Shown: positions 20,625 to 33,060 of the stretch, piece by piece
How positions within the stretch are numbered: position 1 is the stretch's first letter
How the letters are laid out: every line of letters starts with the position of its first letter
Assembly: GCA_037957365.1 (NCBI GenBank)
Contig: JARHVA010000592.1
Coordinates: 2,245,501 to 2,309,500, forward strand
Length of the DNA stretch: 64,000 bases
Source: Torreya grandis
Lineage: Eukaryota > Streptophyta > Pinopsida > Cupressales > Taxaceae
Direction of reading: 5' to 3'
The notes under the pieces: generated by a model
What the model was told of the DNA's origin: nothing
What the model saw: only the letters and a program-made list of their open reading frames with translations
Databases searched by the model: none
Program-made: the position numbers and the translations under genes

Positions 20625-23430
20625 AGAATGGTTTCCATCAATAGCAACTCATGACAACAACCACCCATGTTTGATGGAAAAAATTATGATGTTTAATCAG
20701 TCAAAATGAAGACATTGCTATGCTCTCATGAGTTGTGGGAGATTATTGAAGGAGGTTATATAGAGGTAGAAAATTAGGTTACATTCAATGCATTTACACA
20801 ATAAAAAAGAACATATTGAAGGATAATATGAATAAGGATGTAAAGGCATTGAGATACATTTAAATAATATTAAGTGATTATGTCTTCCCAACTCATTCTA
20901 AGCAAACATGGGATAGTTTGTAAAATACATACCAAGGAAGTGATAAGGTGAAGTTGGTTAAGATAAAACTATTGAGAAGAGAATTGAGACCTTGAAAATG
21001 AGTCTATTAATGACTTATTTACAAGAATAATTATTATATTCAATTAGATCAATACTAATGAAGATCTTATTGAAGACCATAGAATCATAGATAAGGTCTT
21101 AGGGATCCTTCCAACTAGGTTTGATCTTATAGTGGTGGAAATAGAAGAGTCCAAGGACTTAAAACAAATGAAGGTTGATGATTGATGGGTTCCTTGTAAA
21201 GCCATGAAAAAAGTTGAATAGGTTAGCCAACTCTTCTCATAAAAAAACCTTCAAAACAATAACACAACAACAAAGGAAGAGGAAAAATTTTCAACAACAA
21301 AGAAGGATGAAGGCAAAACCATTTAGAATCACATGGAAGAGGAAGAGGAAGGAGCAACATAACTTCTAGAAGAGGTTCTACACAAATGTATGATAAATCA
21401 AATGTCCAATGTTATTATTTCAAAACATATGGACACTACGCAAGTGAATGTAGAAAGAAATAATATGATATGAATAAATAAAATTCAATTTATCTAAAGC
21501 AAAAGAAGTTGAAACTAAAAATAATTGAAAAGGGTGGATTTTTTCTATAACTTGTAACATAGTTGAGCAAAGCAATAGTGAAATATGGTATTTAGATAGT
21601 GGTTGCAACAACCACATGAGTGTGAACAAGGAAATGTTTAACAATATATATGAATTAGTCTAGTTTGAAGTCAAAATGGGAAAATATAATAAGGTTCATG
21701 TTAAGGGAAAGTGAAGTATCTTCATTCCCACTAAGCATGGTGACAAGAGGCAGATTTAGGATGTCTACTATGTGTCAGGGTTGAAACATAACTTGATCAT
21801 AATTGGGAAGATAATCCAAAAGGGATATTAAGTGGGATTTTAAGATGGAGAGTGCATAATATATGATATAAATGGAAGAAATAAATAAATTTCAGATGTA
21901 AAAGTGACAAATAATAGAATGTTTCCCATGAACATGCAAAATGAGTTATCAACAACATTCAAAATAGATACAATTGATCAAACTAGTCTTTGGGACCTAT
22001 AGTATGTACGTTTGAAATTCATTGGGATGAATATTCATTACAATAAGTAGATGATAAGAGGACTCGATCTAATTGAAAAAAAAAATAAAGTTTGTGAGGG
22101 ATAAATATTGGGGAAGTAACATAGGAATCTCTTTCCCTTAGGGAAGTCATGGAGAGTAAGGGATCCACTTGATCTTATACATTTAGATTTGTGTGGTCTC
22201 ATGAAAACCCATTATTTATCTAAGAATGATAATTTCATTACTTTCATAGATGACTTCAATAAAAATACATCGGTATACTTATTAAATCATAAATCAGAGA
22301 TATTTGACATCTTCAAACAATTCAAGGCCATGGTTGAAAAACATAGTGACCGTTATATAAAGATATTAAAAAAAAATAGGAAGGAAGAGTACATTTCAAG
22401 TTATAGTTTATGAACTTTTTCAAGAATAATGGGATCAATAAATAATTTATAGCGAGGTATAAACTGAAACAAAATGGTGTAACTAATAGGAAAAATAGAA
22501 TCATTCAAGAGATAATAAGAAGCATAACAAAGGCTAGGGTCGGGGTGTGTAGTCGGTTGGACAGGTACTTCCATTGCGGCTCTGCCCACCAGTGTTCGAG
22601 TCCCTCCCTGGCCTCGTGGTACCGGTATTAGTTGCGTCTAGCCAGTGGCACCGGTCACGTTAAAAAGTTTACCAGGCTTTAAAAAAAAAAAAAAAAAAGC
22701 ATAACAAAGGCTAAATGATTGTCAAATGAGTATTGGGATGAAACAGTTACAAAAATAATTTATTTGTTGAATAGATGTCCTATTAAGAGTGTTTGTGACA
22801 TGATTCCATAGGAGGCATGGAGTGGAAAAATCCAAGTGTTGAACACTTAAGAGTTTTTGGATGTGTGGCATATGCACATGTGCCCCAACAAAGAAGATCA
22901 AAGTGGGATGAGAAAGTGAAAAAATGAATCTTCATCAGATATAGTGAGAAATTAAAAGCTTATAGGCTATACAATCCAATCATGAAGGAGTTAATAATCA
23001 AATGAGATGTTCAATTTTTAGAGGATGTAGAATGGGATGATAAACAAGAATAACATCAAGTAAAAATAAGGGTTGGTGGACCCTTACTTAAAACTAAACC
23101 ATCAAGAGGTACAATAAATACTACACCAAGCTAGATTTCTATTTCACAAAGGACCAATTCCTCAAGTGGAAACAACCATTAAGGAGCACAAGGTGTAGCT
23201 CATGAGACAAATTCATCATCTTCCAACTCAAGTCAACACTCATCTAAGACTGCATAAGATGATTGGATTGGATTTTGAGGTCCCTTGTGCATTTTAGCCT
23301 CCTCATTAAGTGAAAAATGATACACCTACTCCAAAGAAGTGATGGAAATGAGCTCCAACTCCTTTATGGGATGAGAGAAAAGGTTTGAAATAAATTAGAT
23401 CCTCAAAATGTCATCAGAATATTTGACTTA
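20625..23430 (+). pseudogene. Ty1/copia gag-protease-integrase fragment, split by a SINE
   Basis: gag (about 20627-21400) shows PPMFDGKNYDV, VKMKTLLCSHELWE and a final RIIDKVLGILPTRFD core. The zinc knuckle at 21410-21451 has its second Cys changed to Phe. Protease has WYLDSGCNNHM at 21586-21618. The pre-integrase region follows, then integrase with PLDLIHLDLCGLMKTH (about 22160-22210) and FITFIDDFNKNTSVY. After the SINE (22537-22697) integrase resumes with YLLNRCPIKS-like, VEHLRVFGCVAYAHVP-like and SEKLKAYRLYNP-like segments to about 23040. The trace fades at about 23430; no RT or RNase H is present. The phrases are typical of Ty1/copia, of a lineage different from copia-1/2/3. Confidence 0.75.
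22521..22713 (+). mobile_element. tRNA-derived SINE with perfect 16-bp target duplications
   Basis: The body (22537-22697) begins GGGTCGGGG, has an A-box-like TGTAGTCGGTTGG (about 22548-22560) and an exact B-box GTTCGAGTC (22594-22602), and ends in an A-run of about 18. It is flanked by AGCATAACAAAGGCTA at 22521-22536 and again at 22698-22713, with no mismatch. These are internal RNA polymerase III promoter boxes and the hallmarks of target-primed insertion by LINE machinery. Its GC-rich body contrasts with the AT-rich copia integrase it interrupts. It is not a tRNA gene: the 5' arm and anticodon arm do not fold as a cloverleaf. The family name is not known to me. Confidence 0.9.
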
Positions 23431-23436
23431 TGAAGG

Positions 23437-24240
23437 TGTTAGCATCAAAATTACCTATGGTTTTGCTTAGTTTAATGATAATTAGTGATAAGCTTTTGAC
23501 GATCGATGGAGACCAGCCCCCTGACGATTGACGATGACCAACATGCACCGGGAGTTGGTGTGTGATAGTTAAGCTTTGTCCTCATAGCATATTCAAATTA
23601 TTTAACACAATTTGTGTCCAATTTGGTCTTACATAAGGTGTGTCTTACCCAAAAGGGTCAAAACATCTTATTGCTTGTGGTCATGATATTGATACAAATG
23701 GTTTCATTACATGATTCCCTATCATTCAAGAATACCTTGAATATGTGGAGTTTATATAATTCCCTATAAAAAACAAAAAATGGTCATCTAAACATAATAA
23801 AACTGCTAAAAACTAGGGATTATTAACATGAAAAATTTACCACTAGTGTTGTAAGCATTAAATAATCCAGCCATCAACCATCCCCAAATACATATTCTTT
23901 TGTTGCTAGTTTGTCATCTAATGTACATCCAGTTTTTTAGTAAATAAAATTGACCCAAAACCTTTAGCTGCCATAAGATATATTGGTCCAACCGTCAATA
24001 GCTTTCAAAGAATGGTTAATCTATGAAGTTACACTTCTATGAATTGAAGCACTTGGAAAGGACATACTACAAAGGAGGTCATTGGCCTACAAAGAAAGCA
24101 TTTATTACTTATTTTTTTGATATAGACAAATGATTGACTTGTGTAGATATATCTTTTCTTCTAGAACATTTCAAAAATTTAGTAGATGTCCAAAATGATG
24201 AGATTAGATAATTAAATTACCTCAATAATTAGACCTAGTA
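23437..24240. other. Unassigned; possible LTR start at 23437
   Basis: The copia trace ends where a TGTTAGCATC motif begins at 23437. A GC-richer patch follows at 23498-23560 with the near repeats GACGATCGATGGAGACCAG and GACGATTGACGATGACCA, reminiscent of LTR U3 repeats. No end, primer site or partner copy was found, so an LTR is only a possibility. Nothing coding was seen. Confidence 0.3.
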
Positions 24241-24249
24241 TGTTAAAGT

Positions 24250-25460
24250 TAATATTGATGCTCAACCTGAAAAAATAGATGCTATTTCCAAGGAGCTCCA
24301 AGCAATTGAAGATAATCTCAAAGACTTACCAAAATTTAATATCAAACAAAAGGACAAAGGCATAAAGAAAAGCAGAAAAGAATCTATAGAACAAACAAAA
24401 GAAGTTCAAAAAATGGTTTCGTATTTCCTTATCTCAAGTCATCTATTACATTCAATGCGATAATGTTATCAAAACATATAATAAATGTAATATAATAAAT
24501 TTTAAAATTTGTCTTCTTAAGGAATAATAAATGTAATAGATGCAAATAAAATGGTCTCTACCATAATGGATCTAGGATTAGGGCTAGTAAAACAAAATGT
24601 GCATGCTTATTCCTCTTAATAATTGATGTTGTTAAATATTGATCTTAAAGAAGTGATATAGCTATCGATTTCTCATTATTTTACTCTACAAAAAATTAAT
24701 GGATGGATAAATCCCTCAATAGTAGATGTAGCAACTAGAAATTTCACGGGTATTGTTTACCATTGGTGGTTTGATACTTATCTTAACTCAAAGGAGCATA
24801 TAATGAAAGAAGGGGTACAAGAGCTTCTCACTGACCTTATCACAAATTCATGGCCAATATTGCCCAAAATAGAAAATAAGATCAACACATTTTGGAAAAA
24901 CAAAAGTTGTGTGGTCTTTCTTTATTTGAAATTTTTTCAATGGAATACCAGTGAAAGGTCTATGCCCTGAATCTTGAACGAAATGACTTCATCAAAATAC
25001 AGTATCTTAGTTCTCTCCCAAAACTAATGGGCCAATTTGTTCTAGATAGACTAGTAACTTAAGGGTGAGATTTAGGATTCGTGCATTTTGTGATGTGATA
25101 GAAGTTGACAAGGTTGAAATAAGGACTTATATGAATGTTAATCTCAATAATTTGTCTAAAATTTCATCAAAATCTTATTCTTTAATTGATGGTGCCAAAC
25201 AATATTGGTGTTATAGAAAGAAGAATACTTTCAAACCAAGAACAAAAAGATATAGTTTCAAATGAGCCAGGGCCAAGGGATTTAAACCCTACAAGTTTTT
25301 CAAGGGAAGGTCAAAAAGAAGGCCTGGAAGCAATATCAAAGATCTATGGAATTACCCTTGTAAGAATAAATGCCATTATGCCCATTCATGTCCTAGTAAA
25401 GCACCATACCAAATCAAATCATTTTATGCTAATGTTGCAATTTTTTACTAGTATGATTTA
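24250..25460 (+). pseudogene. Endogenous caulimovirid (pararetrovirus) coat-protein-like remnant
   Basis: Pieces in several frames follow the order of a caulimovirid capsid region. A charged, coiled-coil-like stretch (about 24255-24415) comes first. Next is a segment around 24740-24800 with a paired Trp (HWWFDTYL) matching the G-x-L-K-x-W-W-x-x-Y-L signature of these capsids. A conserved 'LKFF.W' and 'LP' region runs about 24920-25050, then a Lys/Arg-rich tract, then near 25365-25405 a zinc-knuckle remnant that keeps C-x4-H-x4-C but lacks the first Cys. Stops and frameshifts break it throughout, so it can make no protein. No protease, RT or movement-protein part was found next to it. A divergent retrotransposon gag is the alternative. 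Confidence 0.5.
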
Positions 25461-26027
25461 GTGGAAAAGGTAGAAGAGTTTGATGAATTTATTAGTCTTC
25501 TATTGAGCTACTTGTAATTGTTCAAGATTTTGATGAATAAATTGATTTTGATAAAGAATCAAAATTGGATAATGATCCCTCAAATTTTGAAGCATTAGTC
25601 AATATGGTTAAAGGAGAATCTAATATTGATTTTAAAGTAGAAAATGTTCTATTTTATTAGTGGTTTTATAATAATTGTAAAAGAGACCCATAAAATCTAG
25701 AGTTTGAAGATATAACTCCAGAACAATCTAAAATAGAGGTAGAAGTTGAAATTTAAAATGATAAGATTGACTCAAAGTGCATGAAGATTGTAGTAAGGTC
25801 ATGTTGATTTTTCCTTCTGTAGGTGTACCTAGACTCAATCACTAACCTAAAATGTGTGTGGTATCCAAAACTTATCATGGTGTTACTTGTAAAAGTTTAG
25901 CATTACCCTGTCACAAAATGTTCAACACTTTTTAAATGTGATGAATGTGCTCAATGAACTGAATAAATTTTGTCAAATTCCCTTTAAGCTTAAGGAATTG
26001 TTGTTGATGATGGCAGAATAAGGTAAG
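25461..26027. other. Unassigned spacer
   Basis: AT-rich; nothing recognisable. It may contain the 3' end of the minus-strand gypsy element that follows or further virus-derived sequence. Confidence 0.3.
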
Positions 26028-29000
26028 CTACATCAATAAGTGTAAGAGGTTGGAAACCCAAGCCAAACTTAAAAAGGGTTGTGCAGTATAGCTATGCAAA
26101 GCTCTGTTGTAGTTGAGATGAATGAAAGGTAGGTTTTCATCCCAAGTGTGTTTCTTATTTGAATTGTACACTCTAAAAATATGCACTATCACCCTATTTA
26201 CCACTTCCATCTGTTCATTAGTCTGGAAATGAAATGCAATAAACTTGTTCAACTTTGTGTATAGCATAGACCAAAGTGCTTTTTATAAATTACTCAAGGA
26301 CCTTGGGTCTTTATCAGACAAGATAGTTTGTGGGATTTCAAAGTGGATCCAAACATGTTGAAAGTACAGTTGAGTTGCTTACAAAGCTGAGATTGATTTT
26401 TTACAAGGTTTTATAATTGTTATCTTTGAATATTTATCAACTAATACAAAAGCACAATAATTATCATTCTTATTAGTAGGGTAGATTGAGAAGAAGTCCA
26501 TGGAAAAATATTCCCATTGACTCATTGAAACTGACAGAGGTGTGTACAAACATTGCTTCTTATTGACTAGTTTAGCAATTGCAATGTGGTATAAGGTTTG
26601 ATGTAGTTTGCAACATCTACTCTAAGGTGCATCCAAAATAAATACTTTTATAACACTGTAGGAGTCTTTTTAACTCCAAAGTGTCCTAAAAAAAAATTTA
26701 AATGAGCCTCCCATATTAGTTTATGTCTCTTTTCCTCATGCGAAGTGTAAAAGTGTCTAATATGATATAGGATTCCATCATGCAAATATAAATCTGGGAT
26801 TGAATTATCATAAAATAAAATTTGATATATATCTACAAAATCCATCTCAGATGAATACAATTCTAACCATGTGATGACTTCATGACCATGTGTCAAGGAT
26901 GGAACGAAGATCTTGAACTGGTGGATGGATCAGAAAATTTGTGATAGGATTGGAACTTCCCTTCTAATGCTTGATATTCAGATGGAACCATTGAAAATAA
27001 AAGATCATTTTTTATGTCACTCTTATTGTAACTTGTTCAAAGCCTGCAAGAACTAAAGCGCATTTTTACATATGTGTATCACTATCTCCTTGCCCAAGAT
27101 ATAATGCTTACATTCATGAATAATAGCATAAATCTCTTGATCATGTGTTGGGTTGTTTCTTACTAGTGTAATGAAAGTTTCATTATGAAAAATAACTAGA
27201 TGACCTTATTCAGTGAGCACTACTCTAAGTGCATTGTCTAATGTATTACTTTAAATCTGAAATTCTTATTGAAGATTTGGTAATGCAAGTACTAGTGCAT
27301 AATAGAGTCTACATTTCAGTTCGTTGAATGTTTTTTTGTTATGCAACTAACACCTTTGGTAACTTGGTTCAAAGGCCAAGTCACATGAGAAAAACCAAGT
27401 AAAAATATCTTATATATATTTGTTAATCCCTAGAAGATGCAGAACTCTATGAGATTTTTTGGTTGTGAGCATTCATAGATGACTTAAATCTTGGTCCGCT
27501 CCACATGCACTCCTTGTTCATCTACTATGTATCATAGTTACTATATCTACTGTGTGGAAAATGAACATTTTTCCATGTTTGTGTACTACTTATGTTTAAT
27601 CAAACTGTCAAGCACTTGCTCTCTATGGCACAAATGTTCATCCCGTGTTTTACAAAATATTAGGATGACATCCAAATAAACTAAAACAAATGAAGTGATG
27701 AATGCCTAGATAATGTCATTTATCATTCGTATGAATGTATTTGGAACGTTAATTAATACAAAGGGCAAGACTAATCATTTAAACAAACTTTATTTAGCCT
27801 TGAAATTTGTCTTCCAGATGCCTATGGGTTTCACATGAATTTGATGATACCTAGACTTAGATCCATTTTGGTGAATAATTTTACACCGTAGAGCTAGTCT
27901 AGTAAGTCCCTAATACTCAGAAAAATATGGTGGTTCTTCATTGTGATATTTTTGAGAGATTTGTAATAGATGCATAACCTCCATGTGCCATCCTTCTTTG
28001 GCATGAGCACAATTGGGTTTCCACAAGGTGATGAGCTAAGCCTTTGGTCATTTATCCACAAGTTCATGGATCTGCAACTTGATCTCTTCATTCTCTATAA
28101 ATGATATACAATATTTAAATAGGTATTAGGTAGAGGTAGTGCATGAATAAAATCAATAGTGTCCTTCACCACATAGTGTGTAGACACTTCTTTTGGTGAG
28201 TAAAAGATATCCTTGTACTTTTCCAACTCACAGTCCAACCCTAAGGTCTCTATTACTGTCAAAGGAACTACAGTATGAATTGATGCCATAAGGATGTTCT
28301 TACGTTCAACTCTTGCCATCATAAGCACAACTTTTTTTTAGAAGTGATGAGCTTATTGTATTGTTTGGTGATAATGAGTGATAACTTAAGAACTTTGCTA
28401 TGTCCTATCTCTTATCACCAACATCTATGACAACACTTCTAGGATTTGCCTCATAGACTACATGTAAATGGTAAAGATAGGGTTGTCCAAGTAAAACATC
28501 ACATGCCTTTAATGGATCAACTTCACATAGGAAGGTATCTTGGAAAGGCTTGATCTTGTATACCAATTAACACTATTGAATATCATGTTTCATGGGTCCA
28601 ACACTTAACCATCCAATGGAGTATGGTTGTGAATGAGGCATCATTGGCAAGTTTGATCTATAAATTGTTACAGGAGAAATCAGGGTCTTATGACTTCCAT
28701 TGTCAATTATGAAGTGTACTAGTTGAGCATTGCTCCACATTTGAGAGTGTAACAATCATCTGCTTCCTTTTTTTTTACAAGAGGATTAGAGATGTTTTTG
28801 GTACCCACCATGGCACTAGGTTCAAAATCCATTATCTACTTTCCCTTATCCAATGGCACTATGTTTTTACCCACTAGTTAAAGTTGCACAAGTAGAGTTT
28901 TCCTAGTGTGGCACTCCTCATTAGAATGATTGTTGGAGTTGTAAATTGACCACCACTTGTCAGATTTGGATTGATTCTTCAAGTCATTTGATAGCTATTT

Positions 29001-29650
29001 ATTCTTTTGTAGATAATGTTGAGAGCCATTCCCTAGTTTGGATTTCTGCTTGGAGGGTTTAAATTGTTGTTTGCCATGGGACTTGGAATATTTTGTCTTA
29101 GTCTTGAACTTGGGGATTTTGATTCAAACTTGCAAGCAAATCTGTAGGTTTCTTCGATTGAAGAGATGGAGTAAATTTGTGTCTAAATAGATGAGTGGTC
29201 TCAAGCCTAACCTATACTGCAAAACAAGGTTTTGCTCTCCATATTGAACACCTAGTTTAAACACCAAAGCATTGAAGGTGTCTATGTAAAATTGAACAGA
29301 GTGATCTTTGCCATGGTAAAATTGAGAGAATTTCATGTATTAGTCATCATAGTTTCCAACATGATAATAGGTTTTTTGAGTACTTCAACAATCTCATTCC
29401 ATATGTATATATACATGTCTAGGTTAACTTCATCTTCACAGTTTTCATGTGTAGTGTAATAGTTATTCCACCATTTCTTTACTGATAAAGAAAATTTTAG
29501 AAGAGTGAACATAATCTTCTCTTAGTTAAATTAATCTTTAACTGCATAGGATCAATAGTCTAGGTTAAGCTAATTATTTAGAGCATTTCCATCTATTTTA
29601 TCTTCAAACATAAGAATGTCTAGACTAACTTATACCTTGTATGGTGTTTG
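26028..29650 (-). mobile_element. Minus-strand Ty3/gypsy element remnant, gag to integrase
   Basis: Read from high to low coordinates: gag (29336-29124, with FYHGKDHSVQFYIDTFNALV). Protease (28755-28573) has F-I-I-D-N-G-S in place of D-T/S-G-S. RT entrance is at 28328-28095, and RT at 28091-27894 has VLMPKKDGTWRLC and a changed V-D-Y-R-x-L-N. The RT palm follows at about 27830-27660, where the catalytic Y-L-D-D reads Y-L-D-V. The RNase H area is decayed (27600-26950). Integrase zinc region (26896-26648) contains GHFGVKKT, and the integrase core end (26267-26028) has FHFQTNEQMEVVNR and LNYNRALH. All domains carry stops. The order is that of Ty3/gypsy; no chromodomain was seen. Confidence 0.75.
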
Positions 29651-29986
29651 ACCACCAAACGAACAATGTGAATGAAAGATGTTCGAAAGAGTCTATTACT
29701 TGAGCAATATACAAAATGATCAATGAAATTCAAATTTCATGTGTATGTTCTTTTTATTCTTCTTGTTATCTTTGTGATGTGTCCCCAATCATTTTATATA
29801 ACATTTTTGAAGTTGGCACTGTTGAGAATTTCTATCACCTCTGAGGGCATGTAAGAAGGTATGATGAAGAGTCATGAGCCTCAAGTGCTAGCTTCCTATA
29901 GTTTGACCTCGTATGAGTAGGCATACAAATAGAGGCAAATTTTAGAAACACCATGATGCCATTTGAGAATGATATGAAGTATGTTT

Positions 29987-29998
29987 GCTCTGATACCA
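29987..29998 (-). other. Primer-binding site of the minus-strand gypsy element
   Basis: GCTCTGATACCA on + is TGGTATCAGAGC on the minus strand, the initiator tRNA-Met type site. It sits upstream of gag on the minus strand, so a 5' LTR should start just to its right (about 30003) in inverted orientation. I could not find the LTR's other end or its partner. Confidence 0.7.
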
Positions 29999-30002
29999 CT
30001 AA

Positions 30003-31828
30003 TTTGGGGCCGAATAGGAGACCTAGTGAACAATCTACTTAAACAAATTTGAGGGGGATATGTACAAAAGAAATTTATATATGATAAAGTTTTAGACATG
30101 CATATCATGAATGAACAAAGGAAACATAGAAGATAATTGATAATCGATGTAGAAATATAATAGGAAAGTTGTATTATGCTAATATCTATACAATATCCAA
30201 GAGATAATATGTGTGGCATCTACGTACTTCCCTAACTTCATTCTTGTCTACCTTTCCTATCTACAAATAATAGAGGTGTATATTGAGATGTTGAGGAGGG
30301 ATATGAAGCATTGGTTGAACCATTATAAAGGTTAGAAGCAACCACTTAATAACCAATGATTGTGGTGACATCATCGACCTTGTTAATGATAAATTGTGTG
30401 CTACATTACTAACACTGCAAGGGTTATATGGTAATGCTAAAGATGAGTTAGATCTTACACGTTAGGACATGGGTGTTGAAATGGATATAGAAATTTTTGG
30501 AGTTAACACAAGGTTAGATAAATAACATCTAATAAATGTAGTAAGATCTAATAACCCACATCCTCTTAGATCCTTTAGTGGGTGAATTATTGAGTGTGTA
30601 GAGAATACCCTTTTTTAACATGTACAAACTACAACTTAAATAGTTTTGAAGCATAACTCATTGACCTCTCACCCATGAAGAAGGAAATTGCCTTCGTTAA
30701 GATAAGCCCCTGGAATAGTATGTTATGATGCAGTGAATAAATATTGCACCCAATCAAATGAAGAACTTAAGCAAGGGAAAAAAAGAATTTCTCCCCTGAA
30801 GTCAATGCTCATTAACTCTTCATTAAACTCATAAATGACTTTATGTTTATCAATGTCATTAACCTCATAAATGAATTTTCATTTCTCAATGTGTAGTCAT
30901 TAACAAATAAGTCTATATGTATGCTTGTTAATACCATTCTTTCTATACTTAATGTTTTGGATGTTCTCGAACAACCTAGGTATTCTGTATGCAACGTTGT
31001 GCCCTTTGTTTTGAGATCCTTTTCCTTGGTTTATGTCATGCAATGAATTCACTTAATAGGAGAGGAGGACCTTTTATGATGATTAAAATATATTCTTAGA
31101 TCCATATTTTTGCAAGATTAATTATTGAATAAAATTGCCATGGATGAACATGAAGTTTGATCATTTTAAGAAAGGGGAGAAGGTATTATAGATTGTGTCC
31201 CATAGATCCATGTAAGAGTGTAAAATGGGAGAAAAATAGGTGGCTCATTTAAGCTTGTCTTTAGGTGCTTGGGTGTGAACTTGAAATTTTAGTGTGACTA
31301 TATTGTAATATTTATATAGGATGAACACTTCCCAACCTTATTTAGAGATAAGTTACTATTGGAGCAATTATAATTTGACCATTTACATTTGATTTTCATG
31401 ATTATAATTACCTCTATGTCATATGATTATAATAATGTGAATTTAAGTTGGCAACACTTGTAATAGCATTAGGCATCAAAATTTGCATTGACATTAATGT
31501 TAGGGATTGGTATTGGTATTATATGGTAATGAAACAAACCTTTATGTTGGTAACCTATGTATATTTTTCATTTGCATTTAGAATACTTGATAAATGAAGA
31601 AAGTTATGCTAAAATGTTTAGAATATTTCATTTTATAAGAAGATCATTTGTATTTGATAAGATGCTCAGTCAAGTTAATATGCGTATTTACATTTAGTCT
31701 TGATGATGATGTTATGCATTGTAACTATTTTGGTTAGAACCATTAAAACCTATGAGTAGTTAGCAGAACTATATGGACCCTAATTTAGCATTGGTAGGTA
31801 TGTAATTTGCTCAAATGGATGGACTTGT
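30003..31828. other. Unassigned; probably includes the inverted 5' LTR of the preceding element
   Basis: No coding domain on either strand. The first several hundred bases are the expected place of the LTR of the minus-strand gypsy element, judged only from the adjacent primer site. Confidence 0.3.
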
Positions 31829-33060
31829 CATGTCCCCCTTTTGATCATGACACTATTGAAGACCCATAGCCTTTATAGGTTCCTGAGGGTTAAGGAAAAA
31901 AGAGGAAAAGAAGGAAAACATTTGGGTTCTTAAGAAACACGTGAACAATCACTTTATTGTTATAAAATTCACTTAAATTGGGACCCTTTGAGAGTCATGG
32001 GCACCCAATATATTTAAGTGGATTATAAGAGATGTTACTTTTATATTTTGAAAATGGTACTTTATGATTTTCACTTAATAAGGGGACATTTGACGGTCAT
32101 AGGCACTCAAGTGATTAAGTGAAAGCTTATAAGAAAAGGTTCTTTTAATATTTGAATTGTTTTCCCTCTCTTTTGGATGCACCCCTTTGGGGAAACACTA
32201 TAAAGGTAAAGGGGGTATCTTATGGAGAGGTTCATGTTATTTCTTATAAATGAATTTGTAAACTTAAGCACGAAAATGTTTAACTTAGCCATTGAGAATG
32301 AAACCCTTCAATGCAAGTTGGAGTAAGGATGAAAACCCTTACATTCAACTAGGGCATCCTCATTCAAAGGTTGCATTGAGATTCATTAAATCTGATTTTA
32401 CAAAATTTATATCTATTTAAGGTAGAATATTCATCATTTCTGTCTAGTGGAAGCAAGGAATAAAATCACAGAGTGTGGTGACTTCACTCTAGTGCAACAA
32501 CTAGGGTTTGAAGGTTACATCAAGGGAAGTGAGCTATCTGGAGGCCTATAAATGGCCATTATTGAGGCTAAAAACTAATTTATATATTTGCATGGGGTAC
32601 CCTAGGTCTGCAACCAGCTTTTGGAAGCTGGTTGACCTCCTATGAGGATCTATTTTGATATTTTGTGGCTTTGTTTGTACCCAAATTTCTAGTTGGAGCA
32701 TTGCAAATTTATTTTGTAATTTTATGACAATTTTATGATTTTTTCTAGTTATTTGTTGGGCTTAGATTTGATGATATTTACATGGTTGTATTTAATCTGA
32801 ATTTTGACAAGTGTTTAAATAATAAAATATTTATTTTGGTGCCCTAAATTGGCACTTGTAGAATTCTAAATTTTTTCTTGCTTAGTGTTTGGTAGAAAAT
32901 TATAAATTGCATTATTTGATGTGAGGATTTGTTGGGAAACCCTTTTGATCTAATTTCAGGCCTAAAAGGGATATTTCAATGGTATTAAATCCAAAATCTT
33001 GGCCAATTTAAAGATTTGAAATTATATACAATTGATCTTATCTGATAGTTGTTGACGCTT
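31829..33060 (+). repeat. Possible LTR-like region with diverged direct repeats
   Basis: It starts near TGTCATGTCCCCC, has a TATA-like ACTATAAAGG at about 32198, and includes two diverged copies of about 100 bp. These cover 31968-32052 and 32070-32156, each starting TTCACTTAA and ending TATTT(T)GAA, with (G)GTCAT(G/A)GGCAC inside. No second copy or primer site was found, so the LTR reading is weak. Confidence 0.3.

Noticed and set aside
22537..22620. tRNA gene
   Set aside because: A and B boxes are present, but the acceptor and anticodon arms do not pair as a cloverleaf, and the unit ends in an A-run inside target duplications, so it is a SINE.
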